Origin: Flavilitoribacter nigricans DSM 23189 = NBRC 102662
Lineage (GTDB): Bacteria > Bacteroidota > Bacteroidia > Chitinophagales > Saprospiraceae
NCBI RefSeq assembly: GCF_002646595.1
Contig: NZ_PDUD01000024.1
Location: 244,660-308,659, forward strand
Direction: 5' to 3'
Length of the DNA: 64,000 nt
The notes below the pieces were generated by a model, which saw only the letters and a program-made list of their open reading frames with translations, was not told where the DNA came from and made no database searches. The position numbers and the translations under genes are program-made. Positions 42,809-51,238 of this stretch are shown piece after piece (position 1 is the first letter of the stretch; every line of letters starts with the position of its first letter).

Positions 42809-43870
42809 TCAATAATCAATTATCTCCCATCCCCTTGCGATGAATTCCTTATGCGTAATTTCAACTCCTTTTTCATCAAAGTACTTCCAATCGTTTTTTC
42901 TTACCCCTTTTCCTGTTTGCGGATCGTCTCCAAAACTCATATCCTGAATCTGCACATTATCATACGTTCCAAACGCTTTTAGTTTTCCCTTCGGAAACCA
43001 ATATTTCCAGACGCCCTGTTTATGATAAAAATATATGTCTCCATGATCATGGGAAAGAACATAAGTACCATATTTCCCTTCGGATTCCTTTTCTCCGCTT
43101 TCGTAGAAATAACTCCACAGACCTTCCTTTCGTCCGTCCTTTAAATTCCCTTTTCCAGCTATCTGACCGTTTGGGTGATATTCAAAAGCTGGATTATCTT
43201 CAACAAATTCCCCTTCTCCGTATTTAAGTCGTTTGAATAGCTAACCGTTTGAATGATATATTGTCCAGGTGCTATCCCTCTTTCCATTTTTGTAAAACTC
43301 TTCGACTTTGATTTCACCATTCTCGTAGAATTCTAATTGCTTTCCATGCAACTCATTGTCCTGAAATTGATTTACGCTAATTAGATTTCCTTGATCATTC
43401 CAATCCTTCCATTCACCAATCCTTTCTGACGAGAAGAAATGTCCGTAATCTTGGTAACCATATTGATGTTCTACGGTTAATACGCCATTTTCATTCCAAT
43501 ATCTTACATATCCGACTTCGTGTCCATTTTTAAATTCGTACTCACTCTGTTTTTGTCCACTCAGGAAGTACTGAATCGATTTGCCATTCAGCATACTATC
43601 TCTAACATGGAAAACACTGGCCACTTTCGTTGAATCTTCCTTGAAAAAGTTTATCCATTCTCCGTCTCTGGGAAATTCATAGATCCACCCCAGGTATTGT
43701 CCTGACGAATCGTATTGGTAATTGAATTTAAATGGTGTGTTGTTATGCTCGTCAACAGATAAATACTTCCAATACTTTTTCCCATCCCATTCTATCTGGA
43801 TTGGCTCCACTGGTTGTGCAATCATTTTCAATGTTATCAATACCAGTATGGCCGGTAGTATTTTTTTCAT
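42809..43870 (-). pseudogene. YwqK/MORN-repeat gene interrupted by one in-frame amber codon
   Basis: The 209 codons from the ATG at 43870 encode a signal peptide (MKKILPAILVLITLKMIAQ) and repeated MORN/YwqK units such as YQYDSSGQYLGWIYEF, YWNENGVLTVEHQYG and FYENGEIKVEEFYKNG. They end at a TAG at 43241-43243 (HSNG-stop-LFKRLKYGEG). The same frame continues for 144 more codons with further units (EYHPNGQIAGKGNLKDG, YFYESGEKESEGKYG) to a TGA at 42809-42811, and no start codon fits a separate second gene. One CAG-to-TAG change would explain the break (NGQ is the usual repeat end). The whole frame is 354 codons. Composition is more AT-rich than neighbours. Either a recent pseudogene, strain variant or sequencing error. 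Confidence 0.85.
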
Positions 43871-43900
43871 TTTTTATAGTACAGAACGATTAGACTAACT

Positions 43901-43907
43901 CAAAGTA
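43901..43907 (-). promoter_or_regulatory. Promoter-like element of the YwqK gene
   Basis: Minus-strand TACTTTG, the same 7-mer as upstream of acpP, 31 bp before the ATG at 43870. Confidence 0.4.
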
Positions 43908-43930
43908 ATAAATTGCCCAGGATATTTAGC

Positions 43931-43963
43931 TCACTCCGCCCAGTCTTCCCGATCCAGTGACCT
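43931..43963 (-). repeat. Remnant copy of the comM 3' end
   Basis: 33 bp that match 29 of 33 positions with the last 33 bp of comM (44932-44964). In frame they encode [10 protein letters not shown] and a stop, against [10 protein letters not shown] and a stop in comM. Similarity ends at the CCT (43961-43963). It marks the far side of the RAYT module. Confidence 0.75.
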
Positions 43964-44002
43964 TTACAACACAAGGGTAGGGTTGACATAGAAAATTTCA
44001 CA

Positions 44003-44662
44003 CTAATCCAAGGTCCAGCTTTCGGTGGGTAGTTGCTTGAAATCTTGATGATGTCGTATGAATAACTCTTTTCCCAATACACTATTCCCAGAGCCGAACC
44101 ATTCCAGGACTTTATTTCTATTGATATTGGAAGATTTTTTGGAAAAAAAAGTATGGTAGGAGCTGTATCTCCAGTTTTGGTAATCATTTGTAATTCTGTG
44201 ATGAATGGGGTTGTGATGAATGTAACAAATCAACGAAAGCTGTTTTACATCATTATTTACCGATACTCTTTTGAAGCGGCTTTGAAACAGCGCTCCGGTT
44301 CGCTTATAGCGCCGATTGAAGTATAAGGCATAACTACTAAACAGCCTTCGGCATTGATCTTCCAGAAAGCTATTCACTGATATTTCGTTCGCTAATAATT
44401 TTTCTGAAGCTTTCGTATTTTCTCTTGAAATTACGGCTTTGGTCGACTCCTCCATCCTCAACACTTCTATTAAAAAGTGAAAATGATTGGGCATAAGGCA
44501 ATAGGCATAAAAATCACAATAGGGTAAGAGATATTTTTGCGTTTTCTGTAGGAAAAAGGCATAATCTTTATCATCAATGAAAAGCTTTTCTTTGTTGACA
44601 GAGCGATTATAAAGATGATAGACTTCACCTTCTTCCAGTTGTTGCCAATAATTGAAAGCCAT
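44003..44662 (-). CDS. REP-associated tyrosine transposase (RAYT)
   Basis: 219 residues of the Y1/HUH nuclease family. The HUH motif reads MPNHFHFLI (two His around one hydrophobic), and the catalytic tyrosine lies in YIHHNPIHHR, the family-typical YIHxNP block. N-terminal YHLYNRSVNKEKLF is also characteristic. RAYTs are single-copy domesticated transposases linked with REP palindromes, which they nick and join. The direct repeats right next to it would be the associated sequence. Composition is AT-rich relative to the window. Activity cannot be judged, but no break in the frame is seen. Confidence 0.9.
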   Translation of the reverse strand: MAFNYWQQLEEGEVYHLYNRSVNKEKLFIDDKDYAFFLQKTQKYLLPYCDFYAYCLMPNHFHFLIEVLRMEESTKAVISRENTKASEKLLANEISVNSFLEDQCRRLFSSYALYFNRRYKRTGALFQSRFKRVSVNNDVKQLSLICYIHHNPIHHRITNDYQNWRYSSYHTFFSKKSSNINRNKVLEWFGSGNSVLGKELFIRHHQDFKQLPTESWTLD

Positions 44663-44697
44663 GAATCATTTATTAAGTCATGTTAAATCGAGTCCCT

Positions 44698-44740
44698 AAA
44701 AGATTGCTAAGCCCGCAGTGTAACGGAGGGATTGGTAAGC
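44698..44740. repeat. Inverted partial copy of the RAYT-side repeat
   Basis: The reverse complement reads like GGGCTTAGCAATC joined to GCTTACCAATCCCTCCG, the same edges as the tandem units at 44753-44931, with the centre changed. It thus faces the tandem array and may form a large hairpin with it. Confidence 0.55.
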
Positions 44741-44752
44741 TTTGGTAGCCTT

Positions 44753-44931
44753 AACCGGTTTAGCGATCCTTTCGCTGCGCTTTGGGCTTGCCAATTTAAC
44801 CGGCTTAGCAATCCCTTCGCTGCGCTTTGGGCTTACCAGTCTAACCGGCTTAGCGGTCCCTTTAGTGTGCATTGGGCTTGATCTAACCGGCTTAGCAATC
44901 CCTTCGCTGCGCTTTGGGCTTACCAATCCGG
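44753..44931. repeat. Four tandem 45-bp repeats beside the RAYT gene
   Basis: Units at 44753-44797, 44798-44842, 44843-44884 (42 bp, most diverged) and 44885-44931. Each starts AACCGG(C/T)TTAGC and contains (in most) CTTCGCTGCGCTTTGGGCTT. The minus-strand reading gives repeats of SPKRSEGIAKPV, an artefact frame common in this phylum. The array abuts the comM stop codon. Confidence 0.85.
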
Positions 44932-46488
44932 TCAGCCCGCCCAGTCCTCCCGGTCCAGTGACCTGAAATGGATCGCTTCTGCCAAATGCTCGATCTTAAT
45001 CGCTTCACTCCCGCCCAGGTCCGCTATGGTCCGAGCGACCTTCAGAATGCGGTCGTAAGCCCGCGCCGAGAGTTGTAGTTTTTCCATCGCCCTTTTGATG
45101 AGGATCTGCCCCGGCTGATCGATCCGGCAGATCTCCCGCACCATGCGGCTGGGCATCTGGGCATTGGCGTACAGCGCCGGATGTTCTTTAAACCGTTCCA
45201 CCTGCACGGTCCGGGCTTCCACTACCCGTTCACTGATGTCTTTACTCGTTTCACTGGGACGTTCGACCGCCGCCAACTGGTCAAAATTGACAGGGGTGAC
45301 CTCCACATGCAAGTCGATGCGGTCCAATAATGGGCCGGAGATCTTATTCAGGTACCGTTTGACAACACCGGCACCGCAGGCACATTCCTTTTCCGGATGG
45401 TTGAAGTAGCCGCAGGGACAGGGATTCATTGAGGCCACCAGCATAAAGCTGGCCGGAAAATCCACCGAGATTCGCGCGCGGGAGATCGTTACCCGGCGTT
45501 CTTCCATCGGCTGACGGAGCACTTCCAGCACACTGCGTTTGAATTCCGGTAGTTCGTCGAGAAAGAGTACGCCATTATGCGCCAGGGAGATCTCACCGGG
45601 TCCCGGATTCGAGCCTCCGCCCACCAGCGCAACATCGCTGATGGTATGGTGGGGAGCACGAAAAGGCCGGGTAGAGATCAGGGAAGCATTGGGAGCTAAT
45701 TTACCGGCCACGGAATGGATCTTGGTGGTTTCCAGGGCTTCGCGCAGGTCCAGTGGCGGCAGGATGGTCGGCAGGCGACGGGCCAGCATGGTCTTTCCCG
45801 CACCGGGTGGACCGATCAGGATGAGATTGTGACCGCCGGCTGCGGCAATCTCCAGGGCCCGTTTGATATTTTCCTGACCACGGACATCGGAAAAATCTAC
45901 TTCGTACTGGTTTTGTCGTTCAAAGAATTCATCCCGGGTTTCTACAAAGACGGGAGCCTGCGGCTGATCGCCACTCAGCAGATCGGCCGCTTCCCGCAGG
46001 GTTTCCACACCGTACACGTCCAGATCGTTGACGATGGCCGCCTCCCGGGCATTTTCCTTCGGTAATATGAATCCTTTAAATTTTTCCTTTCTGGCCTGGA
46101 TGGCAATCGGCAAAGCGCCGCGAATGGGTCGCAGACTACCGTCCAGGGAAAGTTCTCCCATAATGAGGTAGTCCTCCAGGTCTTCACAGATCAGTTGTTT
46201 GGTAGCAGCGAGAAATCCGATGGCTATCGGCAGGTCGTAGGCCGAGCCTTCCTTGCGGATGTCGGCCGGCGCCAGGTTGACGGTCGTTTTTACCCGGGTC
46301 ATTCGAAACCCGGAATTCCCAACGGCAGCTTCGATGCGCTGGAATCCTTCCCGGACGGCGCTGTCTGGTAATCCGACCAAATGGTAAAAATTCTTATCTC
46401 CGGCCACCGCCCCGCCGGTATTGATCTCAACGGTGATAGTCCGTGCATCCACTCCCTGGACGGCACTGGCAAATGTTTTGGCAAGCAT
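44932..46488 (-). CDS. comM: YifB/ComM-family Mg chelatase-like AAA ATPase
   Basis: 518 residues. N-terminal Lon-like/ChlI domain (about 1-165), then the AAA+ core with Walker [14 protein letters not shown] (about 215-228), Walker [11 protein letters not shown] and the sensor/arginine segments, and a C-terminal Mg-chelatase-like domain (about 400-518). ComM is a hexameric helicase that promotes branch migration during natural transformation. No competence genes are adjacent. Its last 33 bp are found again at 43931-43963, and a tandem repeat array starts immediately after its stop; the coding sequence itself appears full length. Confidence 0.93.
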   Translation of the reverse strand: MLAKTFASAVQGVDARTITVEINTGGAVAGDKNFYHLVGLPDSAVREGFQRIEAAVGNSGFRMTRVKTTVNLAPADIRKEGSAYDLPIAIGFLAATKQLICEDLEDYLIMGELSLDGSLRPIRGALPIAIQARKEKFKGFILPKENAREAAIVNDLDVYGVETLREAADLLSGDQPQAPVFVETRDEFFERQNQYEVDFSDVRGQENIKRALEIAAAGGHNLILIGPPGAGKTMLARRLPTILPPLDLREALETTKIHSVAGKLAPNASLISTRPFRAPHHTISDVALVGGGSNPGPGEISLAHNGVLFLDELPEFKRSVLEVLRQPMEERRVTISRARISVDFPASFMLVASMNPCPCGYFNHPEKECACGAGVVKRYLNKISGPLLDRIDLHVEVTPVNFDQLAAVERPSETSKDISERVVEARTVQVERFKEHPALYANAQMPSRMVREICRIDQPGQILIKRAMEKLQLSARAYDRILKVARTIADLGGSEAIKIEHLAEAIHFRSLDREDWAG

Positions 46489-46593
46489 GAGCGCGTAATT
46501 CTTAAGTCCTTAAATATTTGGCTTGTAAGATAGGGAAATTAGAAATAGCGGGCAAATGGGGAGCAGCAGGAGGATAATGGGTCACTATGGAAA

Positions 46594-46620
46594 TTGGCCA
46601 AAAGTTACATTTTACGTTTG
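46594..46620 (+). promoter_or_regulatory. Promoter of the Spy-like T9SS gene
   Basis: TTG (46594-46596), 16-bp spacer, then TACGTTTG (46613-46620), an exact -33/-7 pair of the Bacteroidota type. It predicts a leader of about 230 nt before the ATG at 46856. Confidence 0.6.
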
Positions 46621-46740
46621 TCTATCGTGCAAAAGCACAAAAAAATCCCGGCAAAGGCCCCTCTTAACATTCTTCTAACAAGAAAATCCGGAGTGACGGG
46701 AAAAAATAGCGGCAACGCCCTGTCTAATGGTAAAACAAAC

Positions 46741-46775
46741 AAAAGCGGCCCACATCCCGGGCCGGGCTGCTTTTT
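46741..46775 (+). promoter_or_regulatory. Terminator-like hairpin in the leader of the Spy-like gene
   Basis: AAAAGC-GGCCC (46741-46751) can pair with GGGCC (46759-46763) and GCTTTT (46769-46774) across a 5-base bulge, and a T-run follows. It lies between the promoter at 46594 and the start at 46856, so it could be an attenuator. The remaining leader holds nothing I recognise. Confidence 0.45.
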
Positions 46776-46855
46776 CGGGATTATCAATGATCCAATTCAA
46801 GAATACCAATTAAACTCAGGGGAAAAACCCTGGTCCAACAGTAAAAATTAAACCA

Positions 46856-48067
46856 ATGAAAAAAGTTGTTAGAATACTGACTGTCGTAGCCGTAATGATG
46901 GTCGCCCAATGGAACCTGCAAGCCCAACGCCCTCATCCCGGACCACCGGATCGCGGACCGGGTCTGGAACGATTTGCCGAAGAGCTGGAAATCACCGATG
47001 AGCAAAAGGCCGAGCTGAAGGCCCTCCACGAAACGCAGCGCGAGGAAGCCAAAGCGCTGATGGAAAAGGAATATGAGACCCGTGAAGCCCGCTGGGAAGC
47101 GATGAAAGCGCTCCGGGAAAGCCATAAGGACGCGATGGACGCCATACTGACCGAGGCTCAACTGGCCAAACTGGAAACGCTCAAAGCCGAAGCCAAAGCT
47201 CAGCGCGAGGCCAGGCACGAAGAACGCATGGAGAACGTCAAAGCTATGCGCGGAGAAATGAAGACCTATCGCGAAACGGAGATCGAACCCGTACTGCGGG
47301 CCCAACGCACCAAGCTGGAAGAAGAGCTCAGCGCTGAGGACAAAGCGACTATTGCCGCCATCCGCGCCAAACACCCCACCAAGCGCGAAGATCGTCCGGA
47401 TTTCAAAGCCGGCGAACGTGGTAAAAGACCAGAACTGACCGACGAGCAAAAAGCGGAGATGCGGGCCGACCGGGAAAAGATCAAGGCACTGGTGGAAAAA
47501 TACGACAGTGAGATCACCAGTCTGCTCGATGAAATTAAAGACGATCGGGAAGAGTGGAAGGAAGATATGCAGGAGATCGGTAAAAAATACGCTCCCGAAG
47601 ATCTGAAAGATCGCCCCGCCCGCGGCAAAAGAGGCGAAATGAAGGGCAAAAGACTCGGCGATGACAAACGGGCCGAAGCCCCCCGCCGGGAAATGGAAGG
47701 CCGCCACCACCGCGGCGGTAAAATGGACCGCGAGCACTTTGGGAAAGTAGGGTTCCTGTTGATGGATCCCAATGCGGAAACTGAAGCGGCCACTGCTCCA
47801 GCAGGTGATTTTGCCGAAGTTCGGGTTTTCCCCAACCCTTCCGCTTCCCGGAATACGGTGAGCTACAAGCTGCGTGACGCCGGTCATTACCGCGTCGAAC
47901 TACGCGACAAAGACGGACTGGTGCTGGAGGTACTTTCCAACGAATACCGTCAGTCCGGTGAATACCGCGAAGAACTGGATCTCACCTCCTACGCTGCCGG
48001 TACTTATTATCTGAGTATTGTCGGAGCCGAAGGTGTGGTTTCGAAGAAAGTGGTCGTAGCGAAATAG
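46856..48067 (+). CDS. Spy/CpxP-like T9SS type A protein
   Basis: 403 residues: signal peptide (about 1-23, ending LQAQ), then a long charged coiled-coil region (about 35-290) with two stretches resembling LTDEQKAE / ITDEQKAELKALHETQ, the helical hairpin motif of Spy/CpxP-type periplasmic chaperones, and a type A T9SS domain (about 325-403, VRVFPNPSASRNTVSYKL). Extremely rich in Lys, Glu and Arg. Spy-type proteins bind unfolded proteins or metals; as a T9SS cargo this would act at the surface. Promoter and possible attenuator upstream, and a strong terminator downstream, so it is monocistronic. Confidence 0.82.
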   Translation: MKKVVRILTVVAVMMVAQWNLQAQRPHPGPPDRGPGLERFAEELEITDEQKAELKALHETQREEAKALMEKEYETREARWEAMKALRESHKDAMDAILTEAQLAKLETLKAEAKAQREARHEERMENVKAMRGEMKTYRETEIEPVLRAQRTKLEEELSAEDKATIAAIRAKHPTKREDRPDFKAGERGKRPELTDEQKAEMRADREKIKALVEKYDSEITSLLDEIKDDREEWKEDMQEIGKKYAPEDLKDRPARGKRGEMKGKRLGDDKRAEAPRREMEGRHHRGGKMDREHFGKVGFLLMDPNAETEAATAPAGDFAEVRVFPNPSASRNTVSYKLRDAGHYRVELRDKDGLVLEVLSNEYRQSGEYREELDLTSYAAGTYYLSIVGAEGVVSKKVVVAK

Positions 48068-48085
48068 TGGTAAGAGGTTAAGACT

Positions 48086-48123
48086 TTTGGACGTTGGGAG
48101 CTGAATGCATCCCAACGTCCAAA
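48086..48123. terminator. Terminator of the Spy-like gene
   Basis: Perfect 14-bp stem TTTGGACGTTGGGA (48086-48099) / TCCCAACGTCCAAA (48110-48123), between convergent genes; AT-rich on both sides so it can serve both strands. Confidence 0.8.
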
Positions 48124-48153
48124 TTATTCTACTAAAGTCTTATCGTCTCTCTG

Positions 48154-49032
48154 TTAATTCCCCAGTTTCATAAATACGCCCACCGAATAGGAGGTATTGG
48201 CAAAGATGATCTCTCCGGAAATGGCCTTTCCCAGGCTCGCCGATACGCCCCATTTCTCATTGATATTGTAAGCGATCGACGGTGATATCGTCAGGTGTTC
48301 GCTGTTGTTTGCGAAGATACTGGTGCTGTTGCTCCTTTCTGCCGGCAGATCGCCATTCTTCAGGGATTCTACGCCGTAGAGGCGGGCCAGTGCGGTAATC
48401 TTTTTGTTCAGGAAAGTGACACCCGCTTCTATACCAAAGCGATATTCATCCGAAAAACCGTTGGTCCGGTTATTGAAGCCGGCGTAGACATTAGCGTAAG
48501 CCTCAACATTGCCGAATCCAAAGCCGCGCCCCAGATCCACCCGCAGGTACTGATTGAATTCGCCGTCGCCGGTCTGAAGGATACCTCCCGGGCCACCGGC
48601 ATCTACTCCCAGCGGAATACCCAACATCAGGATAGTACTGGCCGACCAGCCTTTGCCGGAGAACAGGCCGAACTGAAACCCGAAATCGGTATCACCGATC
48701 GAGTTGATCGCTTCACCCGGCATCGTGATCTCTCCAGTAGTAAAGGATACCTGGTTATTGAAGTAATTCCGACTGAATAGCGGCACATTCAGTACTACGG
48801 TAAGCCGGTCCGTAAGCCCGTACTCGGCGTAAAAACTGGTATTGAAGATGCCAAAAGTGATATTCGGGTCGATCAGTCCCTGATCGGTAAAATGTTGGTC
48901 TGCGACCAGCCACCATTCATAAAGTTTGAAGTAGCCGTGTCCTTTGGGCTGGGGCCATCCGCCACCGGCCTGCATCTGCGTAACCGGAAGAAGCAAGGCG
49001 CCGGCCAGCAGGCCTATTATCAGTTTTTTCAT
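48154..49032 (-). CDS. Outer-membrane beta-barrel protein
   Basis: 292 residues: signal peptide (about 1-22, VTQMQAGGG) and alternating-hydrophobicity beta strands (e.g. LTVVLNVPLFSRNYF, VEAYANVYAGFNN, YRFGIEAGVTFLNKK) typical of a 12-14-strand barrel of the transporter-like kind related to MetA/phenol-degradation porins. The ATG at 49032 (MKKLIIGLL) is preferred to 49089, since it begins a proper signal peptide. It follows the BIG2/DM13 lipoprotein gene with 53 bp between, likely one transcript, suggesting a surface complex. Confidence 0.75.
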   Translation of the reverse strand: MKKLIIGLLAGALLLPVTQMQAGGGWPQPKGHGYFKLYEWWLVADQHFTDQGLIDPNITFGIFNTSFYAEYGLTDRLTVVLNVPLFSRNYFNNQVSFTTGEITMPGEAINSIGDTDFGFQFGLFSGKGWSASTILMLGIPLGVDAGGPGGILQTGDGEFNQYLRVDLGRGFGFGNVEAYANVYAGFNNRTNGFSDEYRFGIEAGVTFLNKKITALARLYGVESLKNGDLPAERSNSTSIFANNSEHLTISPSIAYNINEKWGVSASLGKAISGEIIFANTSYSVGVFMKLGN

Positions 49033-49085
49033 GTTATTATTTTTTTGAGGGATTGGAATGCTCATGCACCACTCCGGGCGACCGG

Positions 49086-49778
49086 TCATTCTCCGATCTC
49101 ACCGTCCCCGACTTTCACATTAAAGGGTTTGCAGTAGTACAGCAGGTAGTCGTACTGATTGAGTGGTACATCCCCGCTGATGGTGTAGCTGTGCGCGCCC
49201 CGGAATACATCCACGGCACCGATCTCCAGCGCCCCCTGGGTTGTATTGGGATTGTTGGACAGGTAAACGTACAGACCGGGTAGGGCACTGGTCGCTTCGT
49301 AATCCTCGAAAACCTCCAGGATCAGGTTCTCCCCGTCCTTTTTGAGTTCGAAGGTGCCTTTCAGCACGTAGTTACTGGTAGTTCGGATAATCCCCTGGCG
49401 GGTGGTGCTGTTGGGATCCTGTTCGACGGTCTCTTCGTCCACCACGATCATTTTGCTGACGCTCAGCGGTGACTGGTCCGCCAGTTCCACCCTTGCCGTG
49501 AGGGTAGCCTGTCCCTTGCTCACTCCGGTCGCCTGCCCCTGGGCATCGACTTCCAGTATCGCCGGATCCGAGCTACCCCAGGTCGCTACCCGGGACTCTT
49601 CTATTCCCACATTATTCGTGAAAAGTAATTCGAAGGCGTAGGTATCACCTACGGCCAGAGTATCCAGCGGATTGATGATCCGCAGGGTCTCCGGGACCGT
49701 GTCGAAGATGATGTCGTCCCCAATACAGCCTCCGAATAGAACCATCAGGGAAAAAACAGGTAATATTGTTTTCTTCAT
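49086..49778 (-). CDS. Lipoprotein with BIG2 and DM13 domains
   Basis: 230 residues. Lipobox LFGGC (Cys about 18); a bacterial Ig-like group 2 domain (about 30-110, ILEVDAQGQATGVSKGQATL); and a C-terminal DM13 domain (about 125-230, GTFELKKDGENLILEVFEDY ... YYCKPFNV) that keeps the single conserved Cys. DM13 domains are predicted to have redox or electron-transfer roles and occur with cytochrome-like partners. Cotranscribed with the outer-membrane barrel gene at 48154. An exact -7 element (49807-49814) is about 29 bp upstream. The redox role is inference from the family. Confidence 0.8.
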   Translation of the reverse strand: MKKTILPVFSLMVLFGGCIGDDIIFDTVPETLRIINPLDTLAVGDTYAFELLFTNNVGIEESRVATWGSSDPAILEVDAQGQATGVSKGQATLTARVELADQSPLSVSKMIVVDEETVEQDPNSTTRQGIIRTTSNYVLKGTFELKKDGENLILEVFEDYEATSALPGLYVYLSNNPNTTQGALEIGAVDVFRGAHSYTISGDVPLNQYDYLLYYCKPFNVKVGDGEIGE

Positions 49779-49806
49779 AAAAATGACTTTTAATCAAACT
49801 CTGGCC

Positions 49807-49814
49807 CAAAATTA
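49807..49814 (-). promoter_or_regulatory. Promoter -7 element of the BIG2/DM13 lipoprotein gene
   Basis: Minus-strand TAATTTTG, an exact TAnnTTTG match. Confidence 0.5.
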
Positions 49815-49991
49815 GCGTAGAAGAGGGTGGTAATCATCACAAAAGCATAACGATTACCTACAAAAGTCCGCTACATGTCCGGGGAAAAGCACTCTTCATC
49901 CATACGAAATTATTTTTGAGAGGTTTCCCGACCTCCATATCAGAAGTTTAATTTATATTCGAGGCCCAAAAAACCCGGCAAATCCTAAAAC

Positions 49992-51089
49992 ATGCAGAAC
50001 CTGCTCGCCAAATACGCCCACCTACTAGTTCACTATTGCGTCGATATTCAGGAAGGAGAAAAACTCTATGTACGATCTACCACGGAGGCCGAGCCGCTCA
50101 TCCGGGAGATTTACCGGCATGCCCTGCGCGCCGGCGCCCAGGTAGAAGTGGACCTTGATTTTCGCGAGAAGAACCGCATTTTCCTGCAGGAAGCCGGTGA
50201 AGAACAATTGAAATACATCCCCCTGCTGCAACAGGAGGCGATGAATACCTTCGATGCCTACCTCTACATCCGGGCCCCATTCAACCTGCGGGAAGATCAG
50301 GATGTGGATACCCAGAAGGCCCGGATCCGGCAGACGGCGATGCAACCGGTCTCTCAGACCTATTTCGACCGGACGGCCACCCGGGAGCTGAAACGCAACC
50401 TCTGCCAGTACCCCACCGTGGCCTCGGCCCAGAATGCGGGGATGGCGCTGGAAGCCTACGAGGAGTTCATCTTCGGGGCCTGTAAACTTTTCGAAGACGA
50501 TCCGGTAGCCGCCTGGATCGAAGTGCGGAAGAAACAGCAGAAGATCGTAGACCTGCTCAACAGTCGTACCCGGGTGCGTTACGTCACGGAAGGGACCGAC
50601 ATTACCTTCTCTACCGAAGGCCGGACCTGGATCAATTCGGACGGCCAAACGAACATGCCTTCCGGGGAGGTATATACTTCACCGGTGGAAAATTCCGTTA
50701 ACGGTCAGGTCCGCTTCTCTTTTCCCGGCCTCTACATGGGGCACGAGGTGGAGGGCGTCCGGCTCTGGGTAAAGGACGGTTATATCGAAAAGTGGGAAGC
50801 TGATCGCGGGAAGGATTTCCTGGATAAGATCTTTCAGATGGACGGGACCCGCCGCTTCGGAGAAGCCGCCATCGGTACCAATTACGATATCGACCGCATG
50901 ACCCGCAATATTCTTTTTGACGAAAAGATCGGAGGAACGGTCCACATGGCGATCGGTCAATCCTACCAGCAGGCCGGAGGCAAAAACCAATCTTCCGTAC
51001 ACTGGGATATGATCACCGAAATGCGGAACGGCGGAGCCATTTACGCCGATGATGAAAAAATTTATGAAAATGGCTATTTTTTGATTTAA
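49992..51089 (+). CDS. M29-family aminopeptidase
   Basis: Metal-dependent aminopeptidase of the thermophilic (AmpS/PepS) M29 family, 365 residues, near the usual 370-410. Family motifs are visible: the SGEVYTSPVENSVNGQVRF metal-binding glutamate segment, FGEAAIGTNYDIDR, and the His-containing GGTVHMAIGQSY ... SVHWDMI blocks. It cleaves N-terminal residues of peptides in the cytoplasm; no signal peptide. No operon partner is obvious; the next gene is 149 bp downstream on the same strand. Confidence 0.92.
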   Translation: MQNLLAKYAHLLVHYCVDIQEGEKLYVRSTTEAEPLIREIYRHALRAGAQVEVDLDFREKNRIFLQEAGEEQLKYIPLLQQEAMNTFDAYLYIRAPFNLREDQDVDTQKARIRQTAMQPVSQTYFDRTATRELKRNLCQYPTVASAQNAGMALEAYEEFIFGACKLFEDDPVAAWIEVRKKQQKIVDLLNSRTRVRYVTEGTDITFSTEGRTWINSDGQTNMPSGEVYTSPVENSVNGQVRFSFPGLYMGHEVEGVRLWVKDGYIEKWEADRGKDFLDKIFQMDGTRRFGEAAIGTNYDIDRMTRNILFDEKIGGTVHMAIGQSYQQAGGKNQSSVHWDMITEMRNGGAIYADDEKIYENGYFLI

Positions 51090-51238
51090 GCTCGGAAGAG
51101 CTACTATATTTGCCTTTTGGACAGTATCTTTGTTGATGCAAATGCCTCCAAAAAGGATAATTGTCCTAAATTGCACCTTAATTTAGAATAAAGGAAACTA
51201 CGAAACCAAATTTTCAAATTACTTAACATCCTCAAACC

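Larger units (their letters stand above)
43964..44931. mobile_element. RAYT transposase with adjacent repeats, flanked by comM-tail copies
   Basis: A 968-bp interval holding the RAYT gene (44003-44662), an inverted partial repeat (about 44698-44740) and four tandem repeats (44753-44931), bracketed by the two copies of the comM 3' tail. The arrangement suggests insertion of a RAYT/REP-like unit at the end of comM. No target duplication of classical type is seen; the boundaries are inferred from the tail copies. Confidence 0.5.

Noticed and set aside
42809..43243. Second half of the YwqK frame as a separate gene
   Set aside because: No start codon close after the stop, and the repeats continue in the same phase, so one broken gene explains it better.
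44696..44926. 76-codon minus-strand frame with SPKRSEGIAKPV repeats
   Set aside because: It is the translation of the tandem DNA repeats beside the RAYT gene; the frame exists only because the unit length is a multiple of three.
44753..44931. Possible CRISPR array
   Set aside because: Units are directly adjacent with no variable spacers, and no cas gene is near.
46784..47887. 367-codon minus-strand frame
   Set aside because: Opposite strand of the Spy-like gene; its length is a by-product of Glu/Lys-rich codons.
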